Assembly: GCF_900162825.1 (NCBI RefSeq)
Contig: NZ_FUGE01000102.1
Coordinates: forward strand, 1-45,956
Length of the DNA stretch: 45,956 nt
From: Psychrobacter piechaudii
Lineage (GTDB): Bacteria; Pseudomonadota; Gammaproteobacteria; Pseudomonadales; Moraxellaceae
Direction of reading: 5' to 3'
Both the position numbers and the translations under genes were made by a program. This document shows, in pieces, positions 27,772 through 35,884 of the stretch. The stretch's first letter is position 1. Each line of letters opens with the position of its first letter. The notes below the pieces were generated by a model. It saw only the letters and a program-made list of their open reading frames with translations, made no database searches and was not told the origin of the DNA.

Positions 27772-29052
27772 ATGGCTAACGAAACTGCATATCTAAAGGT
27801 AGATGGACAGGAATACGAATTACCAATCATCAAGGGCACTCTTGGTCCGTCAGTAGTTGACGTTTCAGCTTTCCAAACTGCAGGCTACTGGACTTACGAT
27901 CCAGGCTTTAAAGTAACGGCTCCTGTTGAGTCAGAAATTACTTACATCGATGGTGACAAAGGTGAATTGTTGCACCGTGGCTACCCAATCGATCAATTAG
28001 CTGAAAACGCTGAATATCTAGAAGTTTGCTACGCTCTACTACATGGCGATTTACCAAACGCTGAGCAAAAAGAAGACTTCTACAAAAAAGTAAGAGAGCA
28101 TACTGGAGTTCATGACCAGTTACGTAAATTCTTCGAAGGTTTCCGTCGTGATGCGCACCCAATGGCCATCATGGTAGGTGTTGTGGGCGCTCTATCTGCG
28201 TTCTATCATGACAACCTAGACGTTACTGATGAAAAACAGCGTGAAATCACTGCTATTCGCCTAATCTCAAAAATGCCAACTATCGCGGCAATGAGCTATA
28301 AGTACACCAAAGGCGAACCATTCATGTACCCACGTAACGACTTCAGTTACGCAGAAAACTTCTTATACATGATGTTTGCAACGCCAGCTGATACAGATTA
28401 TAAAGTAGATCCAGTTCTAGTTAGAGCTATGGACAAGATCTTCACTCTACACGCTGACCACGAACAAAACGCTTCTACTTCTACTGTCCGTTTAACCGCT
28501 TCTACTGGTGCAAACCCATACGCTTGTATCGCTGCTGGTATCGTAGCTCTATGGGGCCCATCACACGGTGGTGCTAACGAAGCTGTACTACAGATGCTAG
28601 ATGAAATCGGTACTGTTGAGAACGTTGACGAGTTCATGGAAAAAGTAAAACGCAAAGAAGTGAAGCTAATGGGCTTCGGTCACCGCGTTTACAAAAACTT
28701 CGACCCACGTGCTAAAGTTATGAAAGAAACTTGTGACGAAGTTTTAGGTGCTTTAGGTATCAACGATCCTAAGCTTGAACTGGCTATGAAACTTGAGAAA
28801 ATCGCTCTAGAAGACGAGTACTTCGTAAAACGTAACCTATATCCAAACGTTGACTTCTACTCAGGTATCATCCTAAAAGCGATCGGTATCCCAACTTCAA
28901 TGTTCACCGTTATCTTCGCTCTAGCGCGTACTTCTGGTTGGATCAGCCACTTGTTAGAAATGCACTCAGCACCATTCAAGATTGGTCGTCCACGTCAGTT
29001 ATACACTGGTGAAACTAAGCGTGACTTCGTAAAAGTTGAAGACCGAAAATAA
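27772..29052 (+). CDS. gltA: Citrate synthase, type II
   Basis: GltA condenses acetyl-CoA and oxaloacetate, the entry step of the TCA cycle. The 426 residues fit the NADH-sensitive hexameric type II family of Gram-negative bacteria. Visible landmarks are [31 protein letters not shown] with a catalytic-region His, [32 protein letters not shown] with the second catalytic His, and the C-terminal [21 protein letters not shown] precedes the ATG. Codon choice is noticeably more uniform (many CTA, AAA, GTA) than in nearby genes, as expected of a highly expressed gene. A strong terminator follows. Confidence 0.98.
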   Translation: MANETAYLKVDGQEYELPIIKGTLGPSVVDVSAFQTAGYWTYDPGFKVTAPVESEITYIDGDKGELLHRGYPIDQLAENAEYLEVCYALLHGDLPNAEQKEDFYKKVREHTGVHDQLRKFFEGFRRDAHPMAIMVGVVGALSAFYHDNLDVTDEKQREITAIRLISKMPTIAAMSYKYTKGEPFMYPRNDFSYAENFLYMMFATPADTDYKVDPVLVRAMDKIFTLHADHEQNASTSTVRLTASTGANPYACIAAGIVALWGPSHGGANEAVLQMLDEIGTVENVDEFMEKVKRKEVKLMGFGHRVYKNFDPRAKVMKETCDEVLGALGINDPKLELAMKLEKIALEDEYFVKRNLYPNVDFYSGIILKAIGIPTSMFTVIFALARTSGWISHLLEMHSAPFKIGRPRQLYTGETKRDFVKVEDRK

Positions 29053-29087
29053 GAAATCCTATAGCTTATAAGCTACTTATAAGACTA

Positions 29088-29123
29088 AAAAAAGCGTCCG
29101 ATATATATATCGGACGCTTTTTT
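29088..29123. terminator. Terminator after gltA
   Basis: A near-perfect palindrome: AGCGTCCGATAT and ATATCGGACGCT meet over a few AT bases, flanked by an A-run on the left and a run of seven Ts on the right. It would stop gltA transcription and also transcription from the opposite side. Confidence 0.93.
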
Positions 29124-29188
29124 AATGTCTGTAACCATGGCTGCAACTTAGCTATTAAAGCTACTTAATCCTAGCTATTTAAAATGGG

Positions 29189-30226
29189 CTATTTAAACTT
29201 TTTTAACCTTTCCTCATAACTTTTGATTTGCTCATCATAAGCAGCTATCTTCTCATTGAACTCTTTTGCTAAGGCATCAAATTCAGCAGACTGTAATTGC
29301 TTTAGGGCTTCCAGCTCAGCGCTTTGCTGGCGCTCTATCTGCTCCCACGTTTGATATTGCTTTAACAGTCGTGCCAAAGAGGGACTCTTGAGGACCAGTC
29401 GCTGTGCTAGCTCAGCATTATTAAACACGGCCGGCGTTAACATAGCTACGCTCAATAAGGTATCAATGGCTTGAGCCGGTAGCGGTGTCTCATCATCAAA
29501 GTACAGCGCTTGCATCGCCACATTGTAGCGCTCTTGAATCTCTACTGCGGTCAGCTCCTCTGGTGGCACCATGGCTAGATTAATCAGTGGCAACTCTTGT
29601 AGCGTCAATTGCCCCATCTCCACATCTGATATGCCCTGCTCTTCTTCTTTGGCTTGAGCAGCCTCTGCTGTCTCGCCAGCTTGCTGATTGGCTGTGGTAG
29701 AAGCTGAAGTTTCCGGATCAGTTTCTTCTACCTCTACTGTCGCATCAGTTAATTCAGAACCCACTGTATTTTGGTTTTGGGTGCTTTTAGCCGATTCTGT
29801 ATTTTCAGTATTTCTTTTTTGATCAATTAACTTTTGTCCGACTGTCTTTTTCTCTGGAACTGCATTTGTCGAATTATCAGCAGCTTCCGCAGCTTCAAAT
29901 AAAGCCTTATTGTCCTCTGGGCTGTCTGCCGCTTGTAGGGCTTCATATTCAGCCAGCTGACTTTGCTGCAGATTAAGCTTACGCTTCACGTACTCTTCTT
30001 CAAAACGGGCTATCTGAGCTTTGGCCGACTCGCTCATCACCACACTTAGTGTACTTTCTTGCGAGGTTTGGGTCGCACTGTCCGTAGTAACCTCTTCAGA
30101 GGTAGGCTGACACCCTGCCAAACCTATGGTTGCCCCTAAGGCTATCACCATCAAGCCTTTGCGGCTTTTCATTACCGTTAAGCCAGATTTGGAAGCAAAG
30201 GTGGTCTTGGATTTGTGGTTCATCAT
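29189..30226 (-). CDS. Putative lipoprotein with coiled-coil ends, function unknown
   Basis: This 345-residue protein has a basic N-terminus and a hydrophobic stretch ending in a lipobox, GLAGC, with Cys39 as the probable lipidated residue. Residues 60-100 and 300-345 are Glu/Lys/Gln-rich and likely coiled coil. Residues 115-200 are acidic, Thr/Glu/Ala-rich and low in complexity. A more ordered stretch (about 205-300) contains LTLQELPLINLAMVPPEEL. I recognise no domain. The ATG at 30226 overlaps the upstream stop as ATGA and has AAGGA at good distance, so translation is coupled. An internal ATG at 30172 would give a more typical signal peptide but has no ribosome site. Confidence 0.75.
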   Translation of the reverse strand: MMNHKSKTTFASKSGLTVMKSRKGLMVIALGATIGLAGCQPTSEEVTTDSATQTSQESTLSVVMSESAKAQIARFEEEYVKRKLNLQQSQLAEYEALQAADSPEDNKALFEAAEAADNSTNAVPEKKTVGQKLIDQKRNTENTESAKSTQNQNTVGSELTDATVEVEETDPETSASTTANQQAGETAEAAQAKEEEQGISDVEMGQLTLQELPLINLAMVPPEELTAVEIQERYNVAMQALYFDDETPLPAQAIDTLLSVAMLTPAVFNNAELAQRLVLKSPSLARLLKQYQTWEQIERQQSAELEALKQLQSAEFDALAKEFNEKIAAYDEQIKSYEERLKKFK

Positions 30227-30801
30227 GCTTGATATTCCTTATTATTATTGTCCTTGTTTTTATAATCTGGATGTTGCTGCAAAAAAGGGATACAGGCCTG
30301 CCACGCTCCGCAATCCTTGCCCTGTTCACGGCGCACAAAGTAATCTTGCACCATACGTGCCTGCTGCTCAATACCATAAGTGAAAAAAGGCTTACCTTCT
30401 TGCAAGATATAGTCATAGCGGCGATTCCTCATTGCCCCACTCACCACTTTTAGACCTTGTTGCAGCTGCCAGACATGAGTGAGCTCATGAATCAACCAAC
30501 TTTTTTTACCTAGCGACTGTTTACTGAAGTCCTCTACCCAATCTTTGGGATTAAAATAAATATTGCCATTGGGACTGACCGCATAATTTTTTAGCACCCA
30601 CCAGGCTGTCTTTAGACGCACCTGACTGACATCAAAGTCTGGCCCAAACACCGAATGTGCCATTTTTATTTCCGCCTCAGTTAAGGGACGGCTTTTTTGT
30701 TGTGTTGTTGGTACAGCTAAGGCTTTGGCCGATAAGCGGCCCATAGGCTTTGGTAGTTTTTTCAGCTGTTTTTTTAGCTTCTTTTTTAGTTGGGATCGCA
30801 T
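30223..30801 (-). CDS. Putative HELTH zinc metallopeptidase-like protein
   Basis: This 192-residue protein has an HExxH zinc motif in WLIHELTHVWQ (HELTH at 105-109), and a Glu in GIEQQARMVQDYF (Glu145) that could be the third zinc ligand. It starts with a strongly basic segment rich in Lys-Leu repeats and has no clear signal peptide. The LTEAEIKMAHSVFGP and SPNGNIYFNP segments resemble small proteins often annotated as Vgr-related or DUF4157-like. Whether it cleaves anything is unknown. It overlaps the downstream lipoprotein gene by four bases and diverges from rarA. The pair may work together. Confidence 0.7.
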   Translation of the reverse strand: MRSQLKKKLKKQLKKLPKPMGRLSAKALAVPTTQQKSRPLTEAEIKMAHSVFGPDFDVSQVRLKTAWWVLKNYAVSPNGNIYFNPKDWVEDFSKQSLGKKSWLIHELTHVWQLQQGLKVVSGAMRNRRYDYILQEGKPFFTYGIEQQARMVQDYFVRREQGKDCGAWQACIPFLQQHPDYKNKDNNNKEYQA

Positions 30802-31070
30802 GATTCTGACTCTGGCAATAGGCTATTTATATTTGATAACAAAATACTAAATTAGGGAGCGCCAATTATAGATAATAAACTAATAATGAGTGCGGCCGCT
30901 AGTAACTGCAAGGGTCGGTCACATCAGCGCACATTTAAGACACAACCCATTGACTTAGCCATTACAAAAATCATATCTAGTTACCTGAGCTTAACTTGCA
31001 TTTTGGCCAGTTTTGAGCTGTAATCAGGGGCTTACATCCTTCTATTTAGCTAAGGTATTCACTGTTTATT

Positions 31071-32384
31071 ATGTTCAATACCCGTAACCCTTCTTATTCT
31101 GATACACCTTTAGCGCAGCGTATGCGTCCCAAATCTTTGCAGCAGGTTATTGGACAGACTCACCTTCTGGCACCGGGAGCACCCATCCGCCGCTTTGTCG
31201 ATCATGGTCACCTGCCCTCCCTGATTTTGCATGGCGAGGCTGGGATTGGCAAGACCACCATTGCTATGCTGTTGGCCGATGCAGTGGGCCGCCCTTTTTA
31301 CCCATTATCGGCGATTAATACTGGGGTCAAGCAGTTACGCGAAGTCCTCGATGCGGGCAGTAAATCAGGTCAAGCCGGATTGGACTTTGTCGCTCCTGTG
31401 GTATTTATCGATGAGATTCACCGCTTTAATAAAGCGCAGCAAGATGCCCTACTTGGCGCTGTCGAGTCAGGCGATATTACCTTAATTGGGGCCACTACCG
31501 AAAACCCTTCATTTAGTGTTAATAACGCTCTACTCTCCCGCTGTCAGGTTTATCGTTTAGAGCCGTTAACTGAAGAGCAGATTGAACAGCTGCTACAACG
31601 GGCCATAGTAGAAGATGAGTTTTTATCTAAATTAGATATTCAACTACAAGCGATTCCGCAGATTGCCAAATTGGCACAAGGTGATGCTCGTAAATCACTA
31701 AATTTATTAGAGCTTGCGGTTCAAGCTTCAGACCATAGTCAGCAGCCGATAGTCATTGATGACACCCTACTTGCCAGTGTGGCGCAAACTGCCCTGCAGC
31801 GCTATGACAAAGATGGCGATCAGCATTACGATATTATCTCGGCCATGATTAAGTCGGTACGTGGCTCAGACCCTGATGCGGCTTTATATTGGATGGCACG
31901 AATGTTGGTAGCAGGCGAGCCACCAGAGTTTATTGCCAGACGTTTGGTTATCTTAGCCAGTGAAGATATTGGTAATGCCAATCCCAATGCGCTGCTACTC
32001 GCTGATGCTGCTCTACGTTCGGTAAAAATGATTGGTATGCCCGAAGCGCGTATTATCTTAGGTCAAGTGGTGGTGTATTTGGCCACGTCAGCCAAAAGTA
32101 ACAGCACTTATTTGGCGATTAATAAAGCGATGCAACTGGCACAAAAAGATCAGTCTCCGGTACCACTCCATCTGCGTAACGGGGTAACCAAACTGATGCA
32201 AACCCAAGGTTATGGCGAAGGGTATATTTATCCTCATGATTATCCCAATCATTATCAGCATCAGCAATATCTGCCTGATAATTTAGTCGGTACCCAGTTT
32301 TATCAGTATGCCGATAACCAACGTGAGCAACACAGCCTACAATTTATGCAGTGGTTAAAATCTCAGCCTAATACAAATCAATAG
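31071..32384 (+). CDS. rarA: Replication-associated recombination protein A (AAA+ ATPase)
   Basis: RarA (MgsA) is an AAA+ ATPase related to clamp loaders that acts at stalled replication forks. The 437 residues contain [21 protein letters not shown], Walker [15 protein letters not shown] (residues about 54-67), Walker [20 protein letters not shown], sensor 1 [20 protein letters not shown], and the C-terminal tetramer domain with [19 protein letters not shown] and the family ending [13 protein letters not shown]. No strong ribosome site precedes the ATG at 31071. It stands apart from its neighbours by 269 and 217 bases. Confidence 0.96.
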   Translation: MFNTRNPSYSDTPLAQRMRPKSLQQVIGQTHLLAPGAPIRRFVDHGHLPSLILHGEAGIGKTTIAMLLADAVGRPFYPLSAINTGVKQLREVLDAGSKSGQAGLDFVAPVVFIDEIHRFNKAQQDALLGAVESGDITLIGATTENPSFSVNNALLSRCQVYRLEPLTEEQIEQLLQRAIVEDEFLSKLDIQLQAIPQIAKLAQGDARKSLNLLELAVQASDHSQQPIVIDDTLLASVAQTALQRYDKDGDQHYDIISAMIKSVRGSDPDAALYWMARMLVAGEPPEFIARRLVILASEDIGNANPNALLLADAALRSVKMIGMPEARIILGQVVVYLATSAKSNSTYLAINKAMQLAQKDQSPVPLHLRNGVTKLMQTQGYGEGYIYPHDYPNHYQHQQYLPDNLVGTQFYQYADNQREQHSLQFMQWLKSQPNTNQ

Positions 32385-32492
32385 CTAACCCAATAATTAG
32401 CCCAATAAGCAGTCTATTAAAGGGATAAAGTAGCAATAAAAAGGCATTTAATACGCCTTAACTTCCCTTTCATAGCTTGTTTTAATAACTTT

Positions 32493-32521
32493 TTGACACC
32501 ATTGATTCATGGCAGTTAATG
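32493..32521 (+). promoter_or_regulatory. Likely promoter of ribB
   Basis: TTGACA at 32493-32498 is followed by exactly 17 bases and TTAATG at 32516-32521, about 80 bases upstream of ribB. The -35 is perfect and the -10 moderate. I saw no FMN riboswitch signature in the 217-base gap. Confidence 0.5.
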
Positions 32522-32601
32522 GCACTCAGACCCAGTTACAGGTACAATGGTCACCATATTCATAGCTTATAATCTGATAAACAATAAAAGAGAAACCTTT
32601 C

Positions 32602-33720
32602 ATGGCATTAGACAATATTAAAGACATCATTGAAGACATTCGCGCCGGTAAAATGGTCATCTTAATGGATGATGAAGACCGCGAAAATGAGGGCGACCTA
32701 ATTATGGCCGCTACTCATATCAACCCTGAGGCCATTAACTTCATGATTACTCACGCCCGCGGCTTGGTGTGCTTAACCTTGACCGAAGAGCGCTGCCGTC
32801 GTCTTGAGTTGCCACTAATGAGTGACAACAACGAAGCCAAATTCAGCACCAACTTCACTGTATCTATTGAAGCGGCTGAAGGGGTAACCACAGGTATTTC
32901 TGCTGCGGACCGTGCGCGTACCGTACAAGCGGCCGTTTCTGCGACTGCCAAAGCTGAAGACATCGTGCAGCCCGGTCACATCTTCCCTATTATGGCCAAA
33001 AAAGGCGGCGTGCTACACCGTGCCGGTCATACAGAAGCCGGTTGTGATTTAGCCCGTCTAGCAGGTCTTGAGCCTGCAGCAGTAATCGTAGAGATTATTA
33101 ATCCAGACGGCACCATGGCCCGCCGTGATGACTTAGAGAAATTTGCTGCTGAGCATGATTTAAAAATCGGTACCATCGCTGATCTAATTAACTATCGTAT
33201 TGCCAATGAGCAAACGGTTAATGAAGTTAGCAAGCAGCCTTTTGAAACCGACTTTGGTACTTTTACCCTGTATCAGTTCAAAGAATACGGCGCTACAGAA
33301 ACTCATTTAGCGTTAGTAAAAGGTGACCCAAGCGAAGGCGTAAGCACCGTACGTGTGCATGGCTTCCATCCGCTACGTGACTTATTCTCGGCTAAACGTG
33401 ATGCTACCGGCCGCAGTGGTTGGAGCGTACAAAGCTCATTGCAAGAGATTAGCCAGTCTGAGCGCGGTGTATTAGTATGGATTGGCAACGACGAGCCAGT
33501 AGATTTGGGCGAAGCACTTGAGCGTGCTAACAACAATCAATCTGTATCTACTTTAGCGAATCAGCCTTACCGCAGTATCGGTGTGGGCGCGCAAATCTTA
33601 CGTCACTTAGGCGTGCGTGACATGCGCTTACTGTCAACACCGCTTAAGTTTAATGCGCTATCAGGCTTTGATCTAAACGTAGTGGAATGTATCGACTCTC
33701 CTGATGCGTCCAACCGTTAA
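32602..33720 (+). CDS. ribB: 3,4-Dihydroxy-2-butanone-4-phosphate synthase with degenerate cyclohydrolase II domain
   Basis: The N-terminal half (about 1-205) is a complete dihydroxybutanone-phosphate synthase, which converts ribulose 5-phosphate in riboflavin synthesis: MDDEDRENEGDLIMAA, THARGLVCLTL, GISAADRARTV, and GHTEAGCDLARLAGL. The C-terminal half (about 210-370) has the fold pattern of GTP cyclohydrolase II, with SVGVGAQILRHLG-like IGVGAQILRHLGVRD. However, the zinc cysteines are missing: the usual VRVHSECLTGD...LRCDCG is VRVHGFHPLRD...AKRDATG. It therefore should not act as cyclohydrolase II, and a separate RibA is expected elsewhere. Fusions with an inactive second half are known in proteobacteria. 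The next gene starts within this one, 17 bases before its end. Confidence 0.92.
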   Translation: MALDNIKDIIEDIRAGKMVILMDDEDRENEGDLIMAATHINPEAINFMITHARGLVCLTLTEERCRRLELPLMSDNNEAKFSTNFTVSIEAAEGVTTGISAADRARTVQAAVSATAKAEDIVQPGHIFPIMAKKGGVLHRAGHTEAGCDLARLAGLEPAAVIVEIINPDGTMARRDDLEKFAAEHDLKIGTIADLINYRIANEQTVNEVSKQPFETDFGTFTLYQFKEYGATETHLALVKGDPSEGVSTVRVHGFHPLRDLFSAKRDATGRSGWSVQSSLQEISQSERGVLVWIGNDEPVDLGEALERANNNQSVSTLANQPYRSIGVGAQILRHLGVRDMRLLSTPLKFNALSGFDLNVVECIDSPDASNR

Positions 33721-34828
33721 GTCTTTCAAACCGCTGTTAAGTAATACCCTTACAGCCACCAAAGATAAAACCTCTACTCTGCTGCAGCCGTATACCCCAA
33801 GGCTGCAGCAGTTGGTCAGCTGTGATGGAGTATCTCTGCCCATTACGGTAGTCGGTCACCCTGAAGCCGAGCCGGTAGTATTGCTACACGCCTTTGGTAT
33901 GGACGCGCGTCAGTTTTTGCCTTTTGTGTTACCGCTGTTGGGGCAGTATTGCTTTTATCTGCCTCATTTTCGCGGCTTTGGCTTAGCGGCCAATACTCCG
34001 AGCAGTGAATTTAATTTCATCGAGCAATATGCCGATGATCTAGAAGTTATCCTGACCCATATCTGTGCCGAGCATCAGGTAGAGTCTGTGGATGTCGCGG
34101 CTATTTCTATGGGAGCGCTGGTAGTTTGGGCTCATTTTAATCGTTATGCACATAGCGAGCCTCAGTCTACTACTACCACTTCTAACAATAGAAATAGCAC
34201 TACCTCTGCTAATAACCAGTCCTCTACCACAAATTCTTCTAAAAACCATTCAAAAATTACGCGCTATCTAAACATTGACCAATCTCCCATCGTGCACAAT
34301 CAGCCCGATTGGCAAGGCGGTGTGTTTGGTGAGGAACAAGCGCAAATCTTTGAGCAGTTTAGTGAAGTATTGCAAGCCACGCTACCGTATTTCCAGCAGC
34401 AAAATATTACCGATTTTAGTCACCTGCCTTTTGCTGTAAAGCGTCAGATTACACAGGTGGAAACGGCATTTTCATTAATGTCAGCCGGTCGCCTACCCTC
34501 ACAGTTGTTTATTAAAAGTAGCAGCTACCTGCCCGATTATAAATTGGCGGTGTATCAGCATCCCACGTGGCAACAAAAGCTAAAAGGATTAAACGCTTAT
34601 CTTGAGCTGCCTTATGATTATCGAGAGGCGCTCACTCACACTCAGACTCCAGTAACCATGTTAATTGGTGCCCAATCGCAGCTTTATGATCCCACATGGC
34701 AACGCCAAGTAGCGGATATCCTGCCCAATGCCGATGTGATTGAAATCGCTGAGTCTGGTCATGCCATTCCTTTGGATGCGCCGATCCAATTTGCTCAGGT
34801 TTTAAAGCGTTTTTTACAGGCCAGTTAA
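33704..34828 (+). CDS. Alpha/beta hydrolase with atypical nucleophile elbow
   Basis: This 374-residue protein has the alpha/beta hydrolase order. There is an oxyanion-region LLHAFGMDARQF near residue 60, HFRGFGLA (88-95), a nucleophile elbow AAISMGAL with Ser135 where the first Gly of GxSxG is Ala, and a late ESGHAIPLDAP with the catalytic-type His. A Thr/Ser/Asn-rich insert of about 33 residues (152-184) breaks the cap region and looks disordered. Substrate is unknown. Its ATG lies inside ribB (17-base overlap) without a clear ribosome site, so it probably depends on ribB translation. The next ATG would remove the first core strand. Confidence 0.8.
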   Translation: MRPTVKSFKPLLSNTLTATKDKTSTLLQPYTPRLQQLVSCDGVSLPITVVGHPEAEPVVLLHAFGMDARQFLPFVLPLLGQYCFYLPHFRGFGLAANTPSSEFNFIEQYADDLEVILTHICAEHQVESVDVAAISMGALVVWAHFNRYAHSEPQSTTTTSNNRNSTTSANNQSSTTNSSKNHSKITRYLNIDQSPIVHNQPDWQGGVFGEEQAQIFEQFSEVLQATLPYFQQQNITDFSHLPFAVKRQITQVETAFSLMSAGRLPSQLFIKSSSYLPDYKLAVYQHPTWQQKLKGLNAYLELPYDYREALTHTQTPVTMLIGAQSQLYDPTWQRQVADILPNADVIEIAESGHAIPLDAPIQFAQVLKRFLQAS

Positions 34829-34980
34829 GATTGACAGGTATTAGCTAGGTCGCCTTTCTATTATTGCCACAACACCCATTAATATCTTGGCCAAATAGAG
34901 TCTAAACGTCATTGCTTGTGTCACCGCGTGGTATTGCCTATACTTGAGGCACACTTTCACATACCTAAACGGACTTAAGT

Positions 34981-35847
34981 ATGGATACGCTCTCTGTGGC
35001 CTTACTGCCGCTTATTTTGGCTTTTATCATGTTTGCATTGGGTTTATCCATGCAAATCGCTGACATCAAGTACATCGCAAAAGAGCCCAAGCCATTTATT
35101 ATTGGCTTTATCGCTCAGCTGGTGCTGTTACCCGTGGTCACCTTTGTACTGATACTATTGCTAAAACCTGCTCCGGCTTTCGCCTTTGGCTTTATGCTGC
35201 TCAGCTTCTGCCCAGGCGGGGTCACCAGTAATATGCTGTGTACTTTATTAAAAGGAAATCTACCGCTATCGGTGGCTCTGACCTCAGTGATGAGCTTGGT
35301 GTCTATTTTTACCGTGCCGGTGTTGACTGCTTGGGCTTATGGCCACTTTTTAGGCACTGAAGGCGGTTCGATTAACTTGGTGAGCATGGGGATTAAGATG
35401 TTTTTAATCACTGCCTTACCGGTCGGACTGGGAATTTTTGTTCATGAAAAAAGGCCGGCTTTCACCAGAGCGCACCGTGACAAGTTTATGAAAGTGGCCT
35501 TTGTGTTATTTGCCCTCTTAGTGGTTGTGGCCATCTTTAGTAACCGCGAAGTGCTGTTTAATGAGTCTGGGCAAATCACAATCATGATTGTGACCTTGTT
35601 ACTCGCCTTATTCATCATAGGCTTAGGCATACCCAAACTGCTGGGCTTATCTTGGAAAGATGCTAAAACCATTGGTATGGAGGTGGGCATTCAAAACAGT
35701 TCAATGGCCTTGGCGCTATCTGGTATTTTGGCGGTATCGAGCGAATCAGTATTGCCTGCTTTTGCCCTACCTGCTGGCGTGTATAGTGTGGTGATGTATT
35801 TGGTTGCTATCCCTTATATTTGGCTGTTTCGTAGATTTAATGACTGA
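34981..35847 (+). CDS. Bile acid:sodium symporter (BASS) family transporter
   Basis: This 288-residue membrane protein has nine to ten hydrophobic helices and the BASS family motifs. These are FALGLSMQIADIKYI near residue 20, LLSFCPGGVTSNMLCTLLKG near 75-95 with the sodium-site stretch, and EVGIQNSSMALALSG near 237-250. Bacterial members carry organic anions with sodium. Despite the family name, bile acids are an unlikely substrate here, and a small carboxylate or sterol-like compound cannot be told apart from sequence. It stands 152 bases after the hydrolase and 37 before the helicase. Confidence 0.9.
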   Translation: MDTLSVALLPLILAFIMFALGLSMQIADIKYIAKEPKPFIIGFIAQLVLLPVVTFVLILLLKPAPAFAFGFMLLSFCPGGVTSNMLCTLLKGNLPLSVALTSVMSLVSIFTVPVLTAWAYGHFLGTEGGSINLVSMGIKMFLITALPVGLGIFVHEKRPAFTRAHRDKFMKVAFVLFALLVVVAIFSNREVLFNESGQITIMIVTLLLALFIIGLGIPKLLGLSWKDAKTIGMEVGIQNSSMALALSGILAVSSESVLPAFALPAGVYSVVMYLVAIPYIWLFRRFND

Positions 35848-35884
35848 TATTCTTTTAACCTAACTCTAACTGTAATCGACGCTT

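Noticed and set aside
32440-32475. AAGGC/GCCTT hairpin after rarA as a terminator
   Set aside because: The T-run lies on the minus strand side, where no gene needs ending; the stem is only five pairs.
32385-32601. FMN riboswitch before ribB
   Set aside because: The conserved riboswitch core is not present in the 217-base gap; only a promoter-like pair was found.
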